From positions 1 through 44,290 of the forward strand of contig CAJVZA010000006.1 in the NCBI GenBank assembly GCA_913009315.1: a stretch of DNA of 44,290 nucleotides, in the 5' to 3' direction. This document shows, one piece after another, positions 1 through 9,651 of the stretch. Position 1 is the first letter of the stretch, and each line of letters opens with the position of its first letter. A program made the translations under genes and the position numbers. A model generated the notes under the pieces. That model made no database searches and was not told where the DNA came from. It saw only the letters and a list, made by a program, of their open reading frames with translations. Source of the DNA: an uncultured Hippea sp. (lineage in GTDB: Bacteria > Campylobacterota_A > Desulfurellia > JAADFJ01).

Positions 1-7
1 TTTTTTT

Positions 8-73
8 CAAGCAGAAGACGGCATACGAGATATATCAGTGTGACTGGAGTTCAGACGTGTGCTCTTCCGATCT
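8..73. other. Illumina P7/TruSeq indexed adapter contamination (assembly artefact)
   Basis: CAAGCAGAAGACGGCATACGAGAT + 8-nt index ATATCAGT + GTGACTGGAGTTCAGACGTGTGCTCTTCCGATCT; preceded by 7 T. Confidence 0.99.
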
Positions 74-343
74 AAGCGCATGATCATAATTCTCTATGTA
101 CTCTTTTATAAACTTTAATTTTCCAAAATCTATTACAAATCCATCAGTATCTAAATATTCGCACCCGAATTCAAATTGAAAGTCCCAATTGTGTCCATGT
201 ATGAAATAACAATGCCCATCGTGATATGGTTGTCTATGAGCGAACGGTATATCTTTATATAATTTACTACAGGTTATCATCTTATCCTCCTTATTTTTAA
301 AATTCTCCAACAATCCCATAATTACCTTTTTTCTTTCTCTCAA
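74..343 (-). CDS. 6-carboxy/6-pyruvoyl tetrahydropterin synthase (QueD-like), C-terminus replaced by adapter translation
   Basis: [25 protein letters not shown]: Cys followed by HGHNW as in the PTPS/QueD family; real sequence ends at the adapter. Confidence 0.75.
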
Positions 344-585
344 TTAACCTCCTCTAAAATTTTTTACTTTTTATATTGAACATACCTGCACCTGACTTTG
401 ATAATCTTATATAATTTCTCATCTCATTCTGCTACCCCCCATCTTCTTTATGTCAGCAACTATTCTCTCTACCTCAAAAATCATATCCACATATTAACTA
501 ATATTTTGATGCATGTCAAGTAAAATTTTTCTTTTAAGATAAAAAAATAAAATTGATGTATCGGTTATAACCAAGTAACGCTTTG

Positions 586-1302
586 TTAATATTCTTTTCC
601 CGTTTCTGTTATGCTTTGGAGTTTTCCTCTCTCTATTACAGCGGTTCTGTCGCAGATCTTTTTGAGAATATCTTCATTGTGGCTTACAATCACAATGGTA
701 ACCCCATTTTCTTTGAAAGAGAGCATCTTTTTTGTGCATTTTTTTTGAAACTGGGCATCTCCCACCGATAGAATCTCGTCTATTAACAAAATCTCGGGGT
801 TTCTATGAACGGCTACAGAAAATCCCAACCTCGCCAGCATTCCGGAAGAGTAGGTTTTGATAGGCTGGTCTATAAAACCGTTCAATTCTGCAAAATCTAT
901 TATCTCATCTAGTTTTGTAATGGCCTCTCTTTTTGTCATTCCAAGCAAAACGGCATTTAAGATGATGTTTTCTCTGCCGGTTAAATCCGGATGAAAACCC
1001 GAACCCAGCTCAAGCAGAGGCGATATTCTGCCATTGATTGTAACCTCACCTTTAGAGGGTTTTAAAACATCTGCTATAAGAGACAGCATAGTGCTTTTTC
1101 CGGCTCCGTTTCTGCCCATCACACCAAATGTCTCTCCCCTGCGGATTTCGAAACTGATATCTTTTAATGCCCAGAATCTAGCGCTTCTCATCTCTTTTAT
1201 GGCACTAGGCAGATGAAACAAAAAATTCTTTATGCCTGAGGTTGTGCTGTAAAGCGGAAAATATTTGGAAACATGATCGAATATAACAGCAGGCCTATTC
1301 AT
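586..1302 (-). CDS. ABC transporter ATP-binding protein, polysaccharide/teichoic acid export type (Wzt/TagH-like, no C-terminal extension)
   Basis: Walker A GRNGAGKST, signature YSSGMLARLGFSVA, Walker B ILLIDEILSVGD. Confidence 0.92.
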   Translation of the reverse strand: MNRPAVIFDHVSKYFPLYSTTSGIKNFLFHLPSAIKEMRSARFWALKDISFEIRRGETFGVMGRNGAGKSTMLSLIADVLKPSKGEVTINGRISPLLELGSGFHPDLTGRENIILNAVLLGMTKREAITKLDEIIDFAELNGFIDQPIKTYSSGMLARLGFSVAVHRNPEILLIDEILSVGDAQFQKKCTKKMLSFKENGVTIVIVSHNEDILKKICDRTAVIERGKLQSITETGKEY

Positions 1303-2066
1303 ACCACCTCTGCAAACCGATCCCTTAATCTATAATGAACGGCATAACCGATAATAAATATTATTACCGAAACAATCAGGGAAATAAGAAAATAGTGAAA
1401 GCTGAAGGTGCCTTTTAGAAACAGTTCTCTCCAGCTTATTATAATGGGGGCAAAAGGATTCAAAATCATAAGATGCCTGAATTTTGCAGGCAAAGTAGTC
1501 ACCGGATATAGTATAGGCGTCATATAGAAAAGAAAAGCTGTAACTATTCCTATAAGGTTTTGAAGATCCCTGAAAAATAGATTTATAGATGATGCGGCCA
1601 GCGCCAGCCCGTAGGATAAAAAAAAGGTGGGAATCAGCAGCAGCGGTATGCCGTAAATCCAGTTCAGTGCAGGATATTTATGATAGATAAACAAAAACAG
1701 TATTATGACCGGTATAGAGACCACAAAGTGAAAAGCATCATTTAAAACAACGGCCAAAGGCAAAAACTCTCTGGGAAAAGCCAATTTTTTTATAAGGTAG
1801 GAGTTGCCTATATAAACCCCTGCTCCGGTATTGAGGGAGTTGCTGATCCACTGCCAGGGAAATAAGCCTGAAATCAAAAACAGAACATAATTATCTACAG
1901 AAAACTTCATTATAACCTTAAAGGCTATAAAAAACACAAAGGCATAGGCCAAGGGATTTGCTATTGACCATATATACCCCAAAAAACTGCTCTTATAACG
2001 TACCTTTATCTCTTTTTGGGTAAGAACAAGAATGAGGTCTAAGTAATATCCGGTCTTTCTGCGCAT
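1299..2066 (-). CDS. ABC-2 type polysaccharide export permease (Wzm/TagG-like)
   Basis: KEIKVRYKSSFLGYIWSIANPLAYAFVFF; NPFAPIIISWRELFLKG; multiple TM segments; overlaps the ATPase by 4 nt. Confidence 0.92.
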   Translation of the reverse strand: MRRKTGYYLDLILVLTQKEIKVRYKSSFLGYIWSIANPLAYAFVFFIAFKVIMKFSVDNYVLFLISGLFPWQWISNSLNTGAGVYIGNSYLIKKLAFPREFLPLAVVLNDAFHFVVSIPVIILFLFIYHKYPALNWIYGIPLLLIPTFFLSYGLALAASSINLFFRDLQNLIGIVTAFLFYMTPILYPVTTLPAKFRHLMILNPFAPIIISWRELFLKGTFSFHYFLISLIVSVIIFIIGYAVHYRLRDRFAEVV

Positions 2067-2070
2067 CTGT

Positions 2071-4110
2071 TTACTTGATATTATCTAACAGGCTTTTAAA
2101 CTTTTGCGTTATTTCACTTGCTTCAGAAACGGTAGAAATAATGTAAGGCGTTACTTCAATCAATAGCTCCGTCTTAGTTTTATTTTTAGAGACAGTCTTA
2201 AACAGATTGCCGAGAATAGGTATATCTCCCAGCAGGGGCACTTTTGTTACCGTTTTAGATGTCTCGGTTGATATTAAGCCGCCCAAAAGAATTGTTTCTC
2301 CACTCTTTACAATCACGGAAGTATTGATACTCCTCTTCAGGATTAAAGGGGAAGATATAGAGGAAGAGATACTGTTTTTTTGAGCATTGCTTACCTCTTG
2401 CGATATATCCATAGTCAGGATGCCGTTTGAATTTATAGTGGGTTTCACATGAAGTATTACCCCCGTGTTTCTATATTCAATAGTTCTTAAGATACTTGTA
2501 GTTCCGTTGTTCGACAGCCCTGCAGCGCTGCTCGCACTTGTAACCACAGGCACATCTGTGCCTACCTGTATATTGGCCGATTTGTTATCTAAAACTACAA
2601 TACGGGGAGTAGATAAAACATTAATCAGGTTTCTCTTGGCAAGGGCATTCATCAAAGCCTGAAATTTGCCGGTATTTCTGGCAACAGAATAAGTAATACC
2701 GCCCGACCCTATTCCCAGATTGCCCAATGTGTCTAATGTTCCATTCAATTTTCCGTTATGTCTCAAATACCATTCCACTCCGTATTGGAGATCCTTGGTG
2801 AGCGTCACCTCTGCAATGGTTACTTCTATCAACACCTGTTTGGCTAATATATCTAATCTTATTAGGAGTTCTCTTATATCTTTGTAAGCCATAGGCGTAG
2901 CAAAAATCACCAATGCATTTCTCCCCTTATCCACCGCTATCTTAAACTGCCCTGCTTTTTGTACCGCCTTTCCTTTTATATTGATAATTTCGCTTCCAAA
3001 CTTTGACACTATTCCTGCTAACTCTTCCGCTCTTCTGTTCTTAGGATAATATACAAACAGTCTCGCTTTATCACCCATAGTAGAAGGATTGTCCAGCTTC
3101 TCTTTCCAGAAGTTTATAGTTTTATACCAGCTTTTCTTTGGACTTATAATCAAAATCGAATTTAACTCAGGCATATTCGCCAGAAGAATACCCGTATTGC
3201 CCACTCTTTTTGCGATTGGAATGCCTTGAGCGGGTAATACCTTCTCCAACTCCTTTTTAAAGTCATTCGAATTTATATAATCAAGATTTATCAGTTTTAC
3301 ATCTTTTTTTACAAAAGACGGATTATCGATTACATCTATAATCTTCAAAGCTTTTCTTATATTGCTTGCTCTATCGGTTACAATTAGTATACCATTACGA
3401 TTAGGCATTCTTTCTATCTGGGCTCGATTTGACAAACTCAATTTCTTTAAAATGTTTGTATAATATAGGGGATTAACATAGTAGAAGGGAATAATCTGCA
3501 TAACCTTTTCATCCCCATCTATATTTTCGGGGATGGTTCTCCCGACAAAGATATATTTAAATAATGTCTTTTCTTTGGCCGAACGCCTTCTGCCGGAGAC
3601 AAAGTACATACCTTCTTTATTTTCTATATATACCCCGTAATTGTTTAGAATACTCTTTGTTATATTTAAAAATTCAGTCTTAGATACAGGATAATCCATC
3701 TGCATGGTAACAGAATCCGTTCTTTTATCTACCCTCGTATTTACGGTGTAGTTAAGATGCAGCACCTTTCCGAAAATCAAATGAATAAACTTGTTCAAGG
3801 GTATATTTTCTAAAGTTAGCTGAATTTTTTTGCCTGCTCTTACAGTTTCGATTTCCTTTGATTGACTTATCTTTTTAGAAACATGACGGTTTATATAAGC
3901 ATTTTCTACGGGAGAAGGAACATTCTGCGCCGGTGAATGAGATATAACCGGCGAGACAGGTTTTTGAGTCGCCTTTTTCTGCATAATATTGCTATTTTTT
4001 AGAACTATTTTTTGCGGCAATCTTAGAGGATAGTTCTTTTTCACCACAACATTGCTGCAGGATGCAAGAAACATAAATAAAAACGGAAACACAATATATC
4101 TTTTCATCAT
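2071..4110 (-). CDS. gspD: Type II secretion system secretin GspD, with N-terminal lipobox
   Basis: C-terminal secretin core (VLSTPRIVVLDNKSANIQVGTDVPV; GGLISTETSKTVTKVPLLGDIPILGNLF); N-terminal FLFMFLASC lipobox. Confidence 0.92.
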   Translation of the reverse strand: MMKRYIVFPFLFMFLASCSNVVVKKNYPLRLPQKIVLKNSNIMQKKATQKPVSPVISHSPAQNVPSPVENAYINRHVSKKISQSKEIETVRAGKKIQLTLENIPLNKFIHLIFGKVLHLNYTVNTRVDKRTDSVTMQMDYPVSKTEFLNITKSILNNYGVYIENKEGMYFVSGRRRSAKEKTLFKYIFVGRTIPENIDGDEKVMQIIPFYYVNPLYYTNILKKLSLSNRAQIERMPNRNGILIVTDRASNIRKALKIIDVIDNPSFVKKDVKLINLDYINSNDFKKELEKVLPAQGIPIAKRVGNTGILLANMPELNSILIISPKKSWYKTINFWKEKLDNPSTMGDKARLFVYYPKNRRAEELAGIVSKFGSEIINIKGKAVQKAGQFKIAVDKGRNALVIFATPMAYKDIRELLIRLDILAKQVLIEVTIAEVTLTKDLQYGVEWYLRHNGKLNGTLDTLGNLGIGSGGITYSVARNTGKFQALMNALAKRNLINVLSTPRIVVLDNKSANIQVGTDVPVVTSASSAAGLSNNGTTSILRTIEYRNTGVILHVKPTINSNGILTMDISQEVSNAQKNSISSSISSPLILKRSINTSVIVKSGETILLGGLISTETSKTVTKVPLLGDIPILGNLFKTVSKNKTKTELLIEVTPYIISTVSEASEITQKFKSLLDNIK

Positions 4111-4658
4111 TTTCCTTCCTTAGATTTAGGCTTAAACTGCTTTAAATCTACATCAAACAATTTTATATCTATAGTTTTATTATCCTCGCTATCTTCAACC
4201 GCAATCTCATCAGGCATCACACGGACAATCTTTAAACCTTTGGTGATATTATCATTTTTTTTCAAAAATACAATGGAATTTTTACCGGGTTCCGCATTCG
4301 GCACAAAAAAGGCGGCGGAAAAATTCCCACCCTTGCTAACTATGCCGAGAAGTTCATAGCATACCTGTTTGGAGCATATTTTATATAAGCCGTTCTTTTT
4401 TATATAGTAATTGGTGCCGTTGGCGCTGCCGCTGTTACTATTTAAAGATACTTCTTCTTTCAAACCCCATACTTCAGGTTTTTTAATATATTTCAGGTTG
4501 AGTATTTTGTTCCTTAAAACAGGAATGGATAAATTCAGCTTAACCGTTTTATCTTTTTCTAACGATGAGTGCAATCTAACAACATCCTTAAAACTGATAA
4601 ATGCATAAAATATTATAATCAAAGCTGTAATTATAATAACGGCAGTTTTTTTCTTCAT
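4107..4658 (-). CDS. GspC/PilP-like inner membrane T2SS component
   Basis: N-terminal TM helix, small periplasmic HR-like domain (LLGIVSKGGNFSAAFF), immediately upstream of the secretin. Confidence 0.6.
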   Translation of the reverse strand: MKKKTAVIIITALIIIFYAFISFKDVVRLHSSLEKDKTVKLNLSIPVLRNKILNLKYIKKPEVWGLKEEVSLNSNSGSANGTNYYIKKNGLYKICSKQVCYELLGIVSKGGNFSAAFFVPNAEPGKNSIVFLKKNDNITKGLKIVRVMPDEIAVEDSEDNKTIDIKLFDVDLKQFKPKSKEGK

Positions 4659-5176
4659 AACTTATACCCCAAAACATAGGCATTTATTAAGAGCCCTTTT
4701 GCGTTATAATTGCTTATTGTAAATCTCTTAAAATTTATTAACTTAGCACTATCCCCTATCTTTTTAAAAAAACTGCCCAAGGCCGCCGGGTTTCCCCTGA
4801 TAATAAAATTCATGGGAAGCGCATAGTAAAATTTTTTTTCGTCCTTAAACGGCTGCCCCCAGGTAATCTTTACAAGCTCCATATTGGAGGAAATAACATT
4901 TTTCTTTATTATTTCCTGAAGTTGATTCATAGCAGAAGCCGCCGGTATATCGGCTGGAAAAAACAGATCCTCATTTTTTTTGTTTGCATTCTTTATTTTT
5001 TTTAATACTTCTAAAACTTTGTTTCGATTATCTCTCAATAATTTTTCTTTCTGCAGCTGCAGCTTTAATCCGTTTACCTTGTCAACATAGACATTTGTAG
5101 TATAAATCTCAGGTTTTACAAAAAAAATATATATAAACAGCAGAAATGCGATAATTACTAAATCCTTAAGCTTCAT
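4655..5176 (-). CDS. GspM/PilO-like T2SS component
   Basis: Position in operon; N-terminal TM plus coiled coil and small alpha/beta domain. Confidence 0.6.
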   Translation of the reverse strand: MKLKDLVIIAFLLFIYIFFVKPEIYTTNVYVDKVNGLKLQLQKEKLLRDNRNKVLEVLKKIKNANKKNEDLFFPADIPAASAMNQLQEIIKKNVISSNMELVKITWGQPFKDEKKFYYALPMNFIIRGNPAALGSFFKKIGDSAKLINFKRFTISNYNAKGLLINAYVLGYKL

Positions 5177-6180
5177 TTTATCCTCCCTGTAATATTAACC
5201 CTTTCCATACCTGACCTCCCGCTTCTGCTTGAATTAGCGATATTGAGTCTATCTATATAACCGGTAGAGATGAGATCATTTATTATTTTAGAGGAATTTT
5301 TGGTTTTTATCCACAGATCTAAATTGTTGCCTGATACGCTGCATGTATTTATGTAGGAATTATCCTTAAGCATAACCTCTGCTATCAGATCAACAACTTT
5401 AATAGGATTGTGATAGTTGAATTCTTTTGTTTTAAAACGTGACCATCTCTTATTAACATCTTCGATTTTTGATAGAGCCTTTGTAATATTTTGATTTTCT
5501 CTCCTCAAAACCGTTATCTTGTTATTCAAGTTTCCAAATTCAGTCTTTATTGATATACTCTTTGCATAACCTATAAAAATTAAGGCTATAAGAATTGCAA
5601 TTATGGGAATCCTGATATACTCCAGACTTTCATTTAAGACGGTTCGCGGATTCAAACTTATGTTTGATAAATTAAACAGATCTGTCAGTCTGATTTTAGC
5701 TAAGGCATCTTTTATCAATTTTTTGTAATCTTTATCCGAAAACCTATGTAAATCGTCTTTAGACAAGGCAAATTCTTTCAACAGAATATCCGTTTCTCTA
5801 TCCGTTATTTTATCCCTGGATATTTGCGAATACAAAACTCCATTTTTAATCACCACAATGTTTAGAGGACTGGTTTGAAACATTGCAACACCGTTGTTCA
5901 TCTTATCTTTTAGAGCTTTGCAGATAAGAAAAGCCTCAGGAATAACAAATGTGCCTTCAATATCGATTTTGTAAAACCATATATATAGATTATCACGCTC
6001 CTGCATAAAGATCATATTGGGATTTTCAAAAGGAGAAGAAGCTGCATAGTTTAATTCCACTGCTTCTCTTGAAAACCTGGTCTTTTGAGGCAGTTTTACA
6101 TATTTAAAGAAAGAATCTTTTATATCCAAAAATTTGAGTTTATTCTTTCTGTTTAAAAAACTTAAAATTTTACCTATCAT
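5173..6180 (-). CDS. GspL/PilN-like T2SS component
   Basis: Cytoplasmic N-terminal region, single central TM (IPIIAILIALIFIGYA), periplasmic coiled coil; between gspK and gspM. Confidence 0.6.
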   Translation of the reverse strand: MIGKILSFLNRKNKLKFLDIKDSFFKYVKLPQKTRFSREAVELNYAASSPFENPNMIFMQERDNLYIWFYKIDIEGTFVIPEAFLICKALKDKMNNGVAMFQTSPLNIVVIKNGVLYSQISRDKITDRETDILLKEFALSKDDLHRFSDKDYKKLIKDALAKIRLTDLFNLSNISLNPRTVLNESLEYIRIPIIAILIALIFIGYAKSISIKTEFGNLNNKITVLRRENQNITKALSKIEDVNKRWSRFKTKEFNYHNPIKVVDLIAEVMLKDNSYINTCSVSGNNLDLWIKTKNSSKIINDLISTGYIDRLNIANSSRSGRSGMERVNITGRIK

Positions 6181-7121
6181 CAGTAATTAAACTCCAGCAC
6201 CTTATACGGCATTTTAATGTCAGCCTTAAAGTCAATAAGCGCAGTTAATACCTCTCTTGCTTCTTTGTATTTAGATTCTACATTCAATTTTATCACAAGA
6301 GAAGGAAAATTCGATACAGTATCAAAATATAGGTCCATATTTCTTCCGGTTAGCCTTCCTATATCATGAAGCGTAATGAATCCCTTTGTTTTTCTTAAAA
6401 ATATTATATTTGCCGTTTCATCTTTGGTTAACCCAAACACAGCTTGCAGCATTAACTTATCCATTGCGTTTATATTAAGGTTTGAATGCGGAGCGAGATA
6501 AAGATAATTTTTTATCTTTTGCCAATTTTTTTCATCCGTTAAACCCCTTATCAGATGCAGCTCATCTGTGCTTTGAACTGCAGGAGAATTTCTGGGTTTA
6601 TATTTAGCACCGGCTTCAAACTGATAATAGTACTCTTCTGCGCCGTTGAGTCTGGACAAATCATCGCTATCATACCAATCCAATATACTATTTTTTATGA
6701 TTGCAGCCACTTTATAATTTACGCCTCCTGCTTCCAAAAATCTCTTAACATATTCCGGATTCAAATACCATACATTCATCAAACCACCTGTATCATACAT
6801 CTTTATTTTGCCTAAGGGAAGCTTTATTTCTCTTCCGTCTATATATATTTTATTCGGTACACCTTCTTTTTTGAGATAAGGATTCTGTATATAGTTGAAG
6901 CTGAACCGACCTGTCGAGCCATAAAATTTAATGATTTCCACTACAGATTCAGCGTCTAATTGAGCTTGCAATTTATCCATTGTAATCTCCGATGAAAATA
7001 TCATTTCTCTTGAAGACTTTATTACAAATACAGCTGCTAAAAATAGAACAAAAGAGATCCATAATACAATAATTAGAGCAGAACCTTTACATTGAGTTAT
7101 ACAGGTATTTCGTAAATACAT
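6180..7121 (-). CDS. gspK: T2SS minor pseudopilin GspK (start re-assigned to internal Met)
   Basis: CKGSALIIVLWISFVLFLAAVFV prepilin-like N-terminus; SAM-like helix-hairpin C-terminal half (NINAMDKLMLQAVFGLTKDETANIIFLRKTKGFITLHDIGRL). Confidence 0.85.
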   Translation of the reverse strand: MYLRNTCITQCKGSALIIVLWISFVLFLAAVFVIKSSREMIFSSEITMDKLQAQLDAESVVEIIKFYGSTGRFSFNYIQNPYLKKEGVPNKIYIDGREIKLPLGKIKMYDTGGLMNVWYLNPEYVKRFLEAGGVNYKVAAIIKNSILDWYDSDDLSRLNGAEEYYYQFEAGAKYKPRNSPAVQSTDELHLIRGLTDEKNWQKIKNYLYLAPHSNLNINAMDKLMLQAVFGLTKDETANIIFLRKTKGFITLHDIGRLTGRNMDLYFDTVSNFPSLVIKLNVESKYKEAREVLTALIDFKADIKMPYKVLEFNY

Positions 7122-7731
7122 TTTTACTCCAAAAATTACTCTTGATTTTGAAACTATAATCATAAATTTTATTGTCTCTAAACGTTAATATCATCTTTAT
7201 CAGTTCAGGCATCTTATCTTTTAGGGTGTCGAATTCCTTGCCGTCTAAATAATATTTTAAACTGATATTCTTAACATTTTTTGAAAGAATAATCGTTTTA
7301 AACTGCTTTGGCTGCGGGTCTTTATAATTAATATCTTTTGAATATACAGGGCTTTCTTTCATTACAAGTTTGCCGCCGTCAATCTTTATTTCTACAACGG
7401 AGATTGTTCCCGAATAAATTGCAGAAGAAGATGTAATGAATCTTATCTCATGATTTTCACCGTCAAAATAGTAACTAAATATTAAATTTCCACTTAAGTT
7501 GTCTCTGTCTTCCTTTACATAGTAAAAAGCGCTGTTTATTGCGGTTTCCATCCTATAAAAGGCCAATACCTTATCAGGATAAATATTTATTATCCTTGGT
7601 AGTTGAGATGTAAAAAATTCGAGTGAAAAAGTAGCGATTGCAAGAATGAACGATAAAATTAGTACTGAAACTAAAAGTTCTATTAAAGTAAAACCTTTGT
7701 TATTTATTGTATTGGGTAATGTAAAATTCAA
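7087..7731 (-). CDS. gspJ: T2SS minor pseudopilin GspJ
   Basis: NNKG|FTLIELLVSVLILSFILAIATF type III signal peptide; gene order. Confidence 0.8.
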   Translation of the reverse strand: MNFTLPNTINNKGFTLIELLVSVLILSFILAIATFSLEFFTSQLPRIINIYPDKVLAFYRMETAINSAFYYVKEDRDNLSGNLIFSYYFDGENHEIRFITSSSAIYSGTISVVEIKIDGGKLVMKESPVYSKDINYKDPQPKQFKTIILSKNVKNISLKYYLDGKEFDTLKDKMPELIKMILTFRDNKIYDYSFKIKSNFWSKNVFTKYLYNSM

Positions 7732-8152
7732 TGTCCTTCCTAAAATTGCCCTTATTCAAATTAACTTTAACCTTATACAGAGAAATATCATACCCGCCTT
7801 TGTTGCCTGAGGTTTCTTCCGCTTCATTATAGGTATAGATATAGTTCCTTAATCTTCGTATCGGCGTGACAGAAACAGTGTAATTAAATCCATTCAGGCG
7901 ATCTTTTAAACTTTTAACATTTTTAAGTTTCATATTTTCAATTTCATCTTTTAAGCTTAGCACCGTTATATACAAATTTTGATAGTTTTCCTGCCTCTGT
8001 TTATACTGAAAAAACATCTTCATGCCGGCACTGATTGTTACTATGCTTGCGGATATAATCAAAACAGATATTAGAACTTCAATGAGCATGAATCCGCTTC
8101 TATCTGTCAAACAAAATTTCCAATTCTGTTTGCAAATATCTTTGATGCTCAT
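7700..8152 (-). CDS. gspI: T2SS minor pseudopilin GspI
   Basis: DRSG|FMLIEVLISVLIISASIV; gene order. Confidence 0.75.
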   Translation of the reverse strand: MSIKDICKQNWKFCLTDRSGFMLIEVLISVLIISASIVTISAGMKMFFQYKQRQENYQNLYITVLSLKDEIENMKLKNVKSLKDRLNGFNYTVSVTPIRRLRNYIYTYNEAEETSGNKGGYDISLYKVKVNLNKGNFRKDIEFYITQYNK

Positions 8153-8161
8153 ATTAAAAGA

Positions 8162-8461
8162 TTAAAAATTCCTGTCAAGTATAATGCCCTCGTTCGATAT
8201 CTTGATATTGAGGTTTTTATTGGGATATTGTAATAACTCTTTTCCGCCGCAAAACAGTTTGCCTTTTTTAATCTCACAACTTCTATCTAAATAAAAAGCC
8301 GTAAATGCCGATTTATTTACAAATACTTTTTCCTGTTTTGAAGCTATAAATGAAGCTACCTTATGATAAATCTTGGCTCCATAAGGGGCTACAATAGCCA
8401 TAGTTATAGCTATAATAGTGATAACCACCAAAACTTCAATTAGAGTAAAACCTTTTTTCAC
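8162..8461 (-). CDS. gspH: T2SS pseudopilin GspH-like
   Basis: MKKG|FTLIEVLVVITIIAITMAIVAPYG. Confidence 0.7.
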   Translation of the reverse strand: MKKGFTLIEVLVVITIIAITMAIVAPYGAKIYHKVASFIASKQEKVFVNKSAFTAFYLDRSCEIKKGKLFCGGKELLQYPNKNLNIKISNEGIILDRNF

Positions 8462-9651
8462 GACGCAATATCACTTATGCTTAGGACGGCAAGCATAATT
8501 GATATTACTATGAAACCTATGAATATTCCCAGCATTACTACTATTAAAGGCTCAAGTATGGAAAGAAACAGCTTAACATCTCTCTTAAAACTCAAAAGAT
8601 ATCTATTACCCAATGCAATAAATGATTCTCCCAATCTTGCAGAATTTTCCCCTACCGTGGTCAAAGATATAACATCCTGGGGTATTATTCCGCTGCGCTG
8701 CCAGATATCACTGATTTTTTCTCCATTCTTTATTCCCTTTATCGTATCCTCTAACACTGTTTTCAGTTCAGAGGTTCCAATTAACTTTAAAATTTGTTTG
8801 AAAGCCCTGTCAACTTCAATACCGCTGTTTATCATAGTCCCTAAAGAGGATAGAACATTGGAAAGTTCCATGCCGAACGCCAACTTCTTTAAGCCGGGAA
8901 AATGAACAATCAGCGATTTTAATTTAGGCTTAATATAGGGGAAAACTATTAATAAAGCGATTACCGACATAAATAATATAAAAGTTACGCTCAGGAAATT
9001 GTTGTTAAAAAAATTTCCCATTCCTATCACCAGCTTTGATATTAAGGGTAGCTTTCCCATCTCTCGTGCTGTAAATATGCCGGAGAATCTGGGAACTATT
9101 ACCAGAAATATCAATAAAATAGCAATAAAACTCATTATTATAAGGAAAGTAGGATAAAAAAGAGCAGATTTTACCTCCGAAGTCATATTCTTTTTAAATT
9201 CCAGATGATCTTTTAGTCTGCTTAAAACAGCAGGCAGGTTACCTATTTCTTCACCTGTAGATATCATACTGATGTAAAACCCGCTTAATTGAAAATTTAC
9301 GGATTTAGATGCCGCCTTTAGGCTTTCGGAAAGCGGCTTTCCGCCTTTAATATCATCTAAAATCAAACTGTGAAAGTCCACTACGGATTGTTTCCTCGCT
9401 GTGGATATAATAAGTTTTAAGCTCTTATCCACTCTCATGCCGGAAGAAAGAAGATAATACAGATTCTCCACACTTGCCTGGAAATCATTGCCGTTAAACT
9501 TTCGGGAACTAAGTTTTTTTTTGCTTTCCGATAACTTGAGAAGACTTATGCCTCTCTGCTTTGCCTCAGCAATCAGCTCCTGTTTTGTGCCGGAAAACTT
9601 TCCATTTACCTTTTCCCCTGATGATGTTACTCCTTCATAGCTAAATTTCAT
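8458..9651 (-). CDS. gspF: T2SS inner membrane platform protein GspF
   Basis: Two T2SF domains; STGEEIGNLPAVLSRL and TVGENSARLGESF; 3 TM. Confidence 0.95.
   Translation of the reverse strand: MKFSYEGVTSSGEKVNGKFSGTKQELIAEAKQRGISLLKLSESKKKLSSRKFNGNDFQASVENLYYLLSSGMRVDKSLKLIISTARKQSVVDFHSLILDDIKGGKPLSESLKAASKSVNFQLSGFYISMISTGEEIGNLPAVLSRLKDHLEFKKNMTSEVKSALFYPTFLIIMSFIAILLIFLVIVPRFSGIFTAREMGKLPLISKLVIGMGNFFNNNFLSVTFILFMSVIALLIVFPYIKPKLKSLIVHFPGLKKLAFGMELSNVLSSLGTMINSGIEVDRAFKQILKLIGTSELKTVLEDTIKGIKNGEKISDIWQRSGIIPQDVISLTTVGENSARLGESFIALGNRYLLSFKRDVKLFLSILEPLIVVMLGIFIGFIVISIMLAVLSISDIAS

Noticed and set aside
563-572. Perfect palindrome GGTTATAACC downstream of the ABC ATPase
   Set aside because: Only 10 bp, no flanking support; not distinguishable from chance in AT-rich sequence.
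583-771. Short plus-strand ORF antisense to the ABC ATPase
   Set aside because: Lies on the opposite strand of a well-supported ATPase gene, with no recognisable domain.
6555-6815. 86-aa plus-strand ORF within the T2SS region
   Set aside because: Antisense to gspK; composition and lack of motifs suggest a chance ORF.
8477-8905. 142-aa plus-strand ORF antisense to gspF
   Set aside because: Fully antisense to a conserved gene, no SD or motif; typical shadow ORF.
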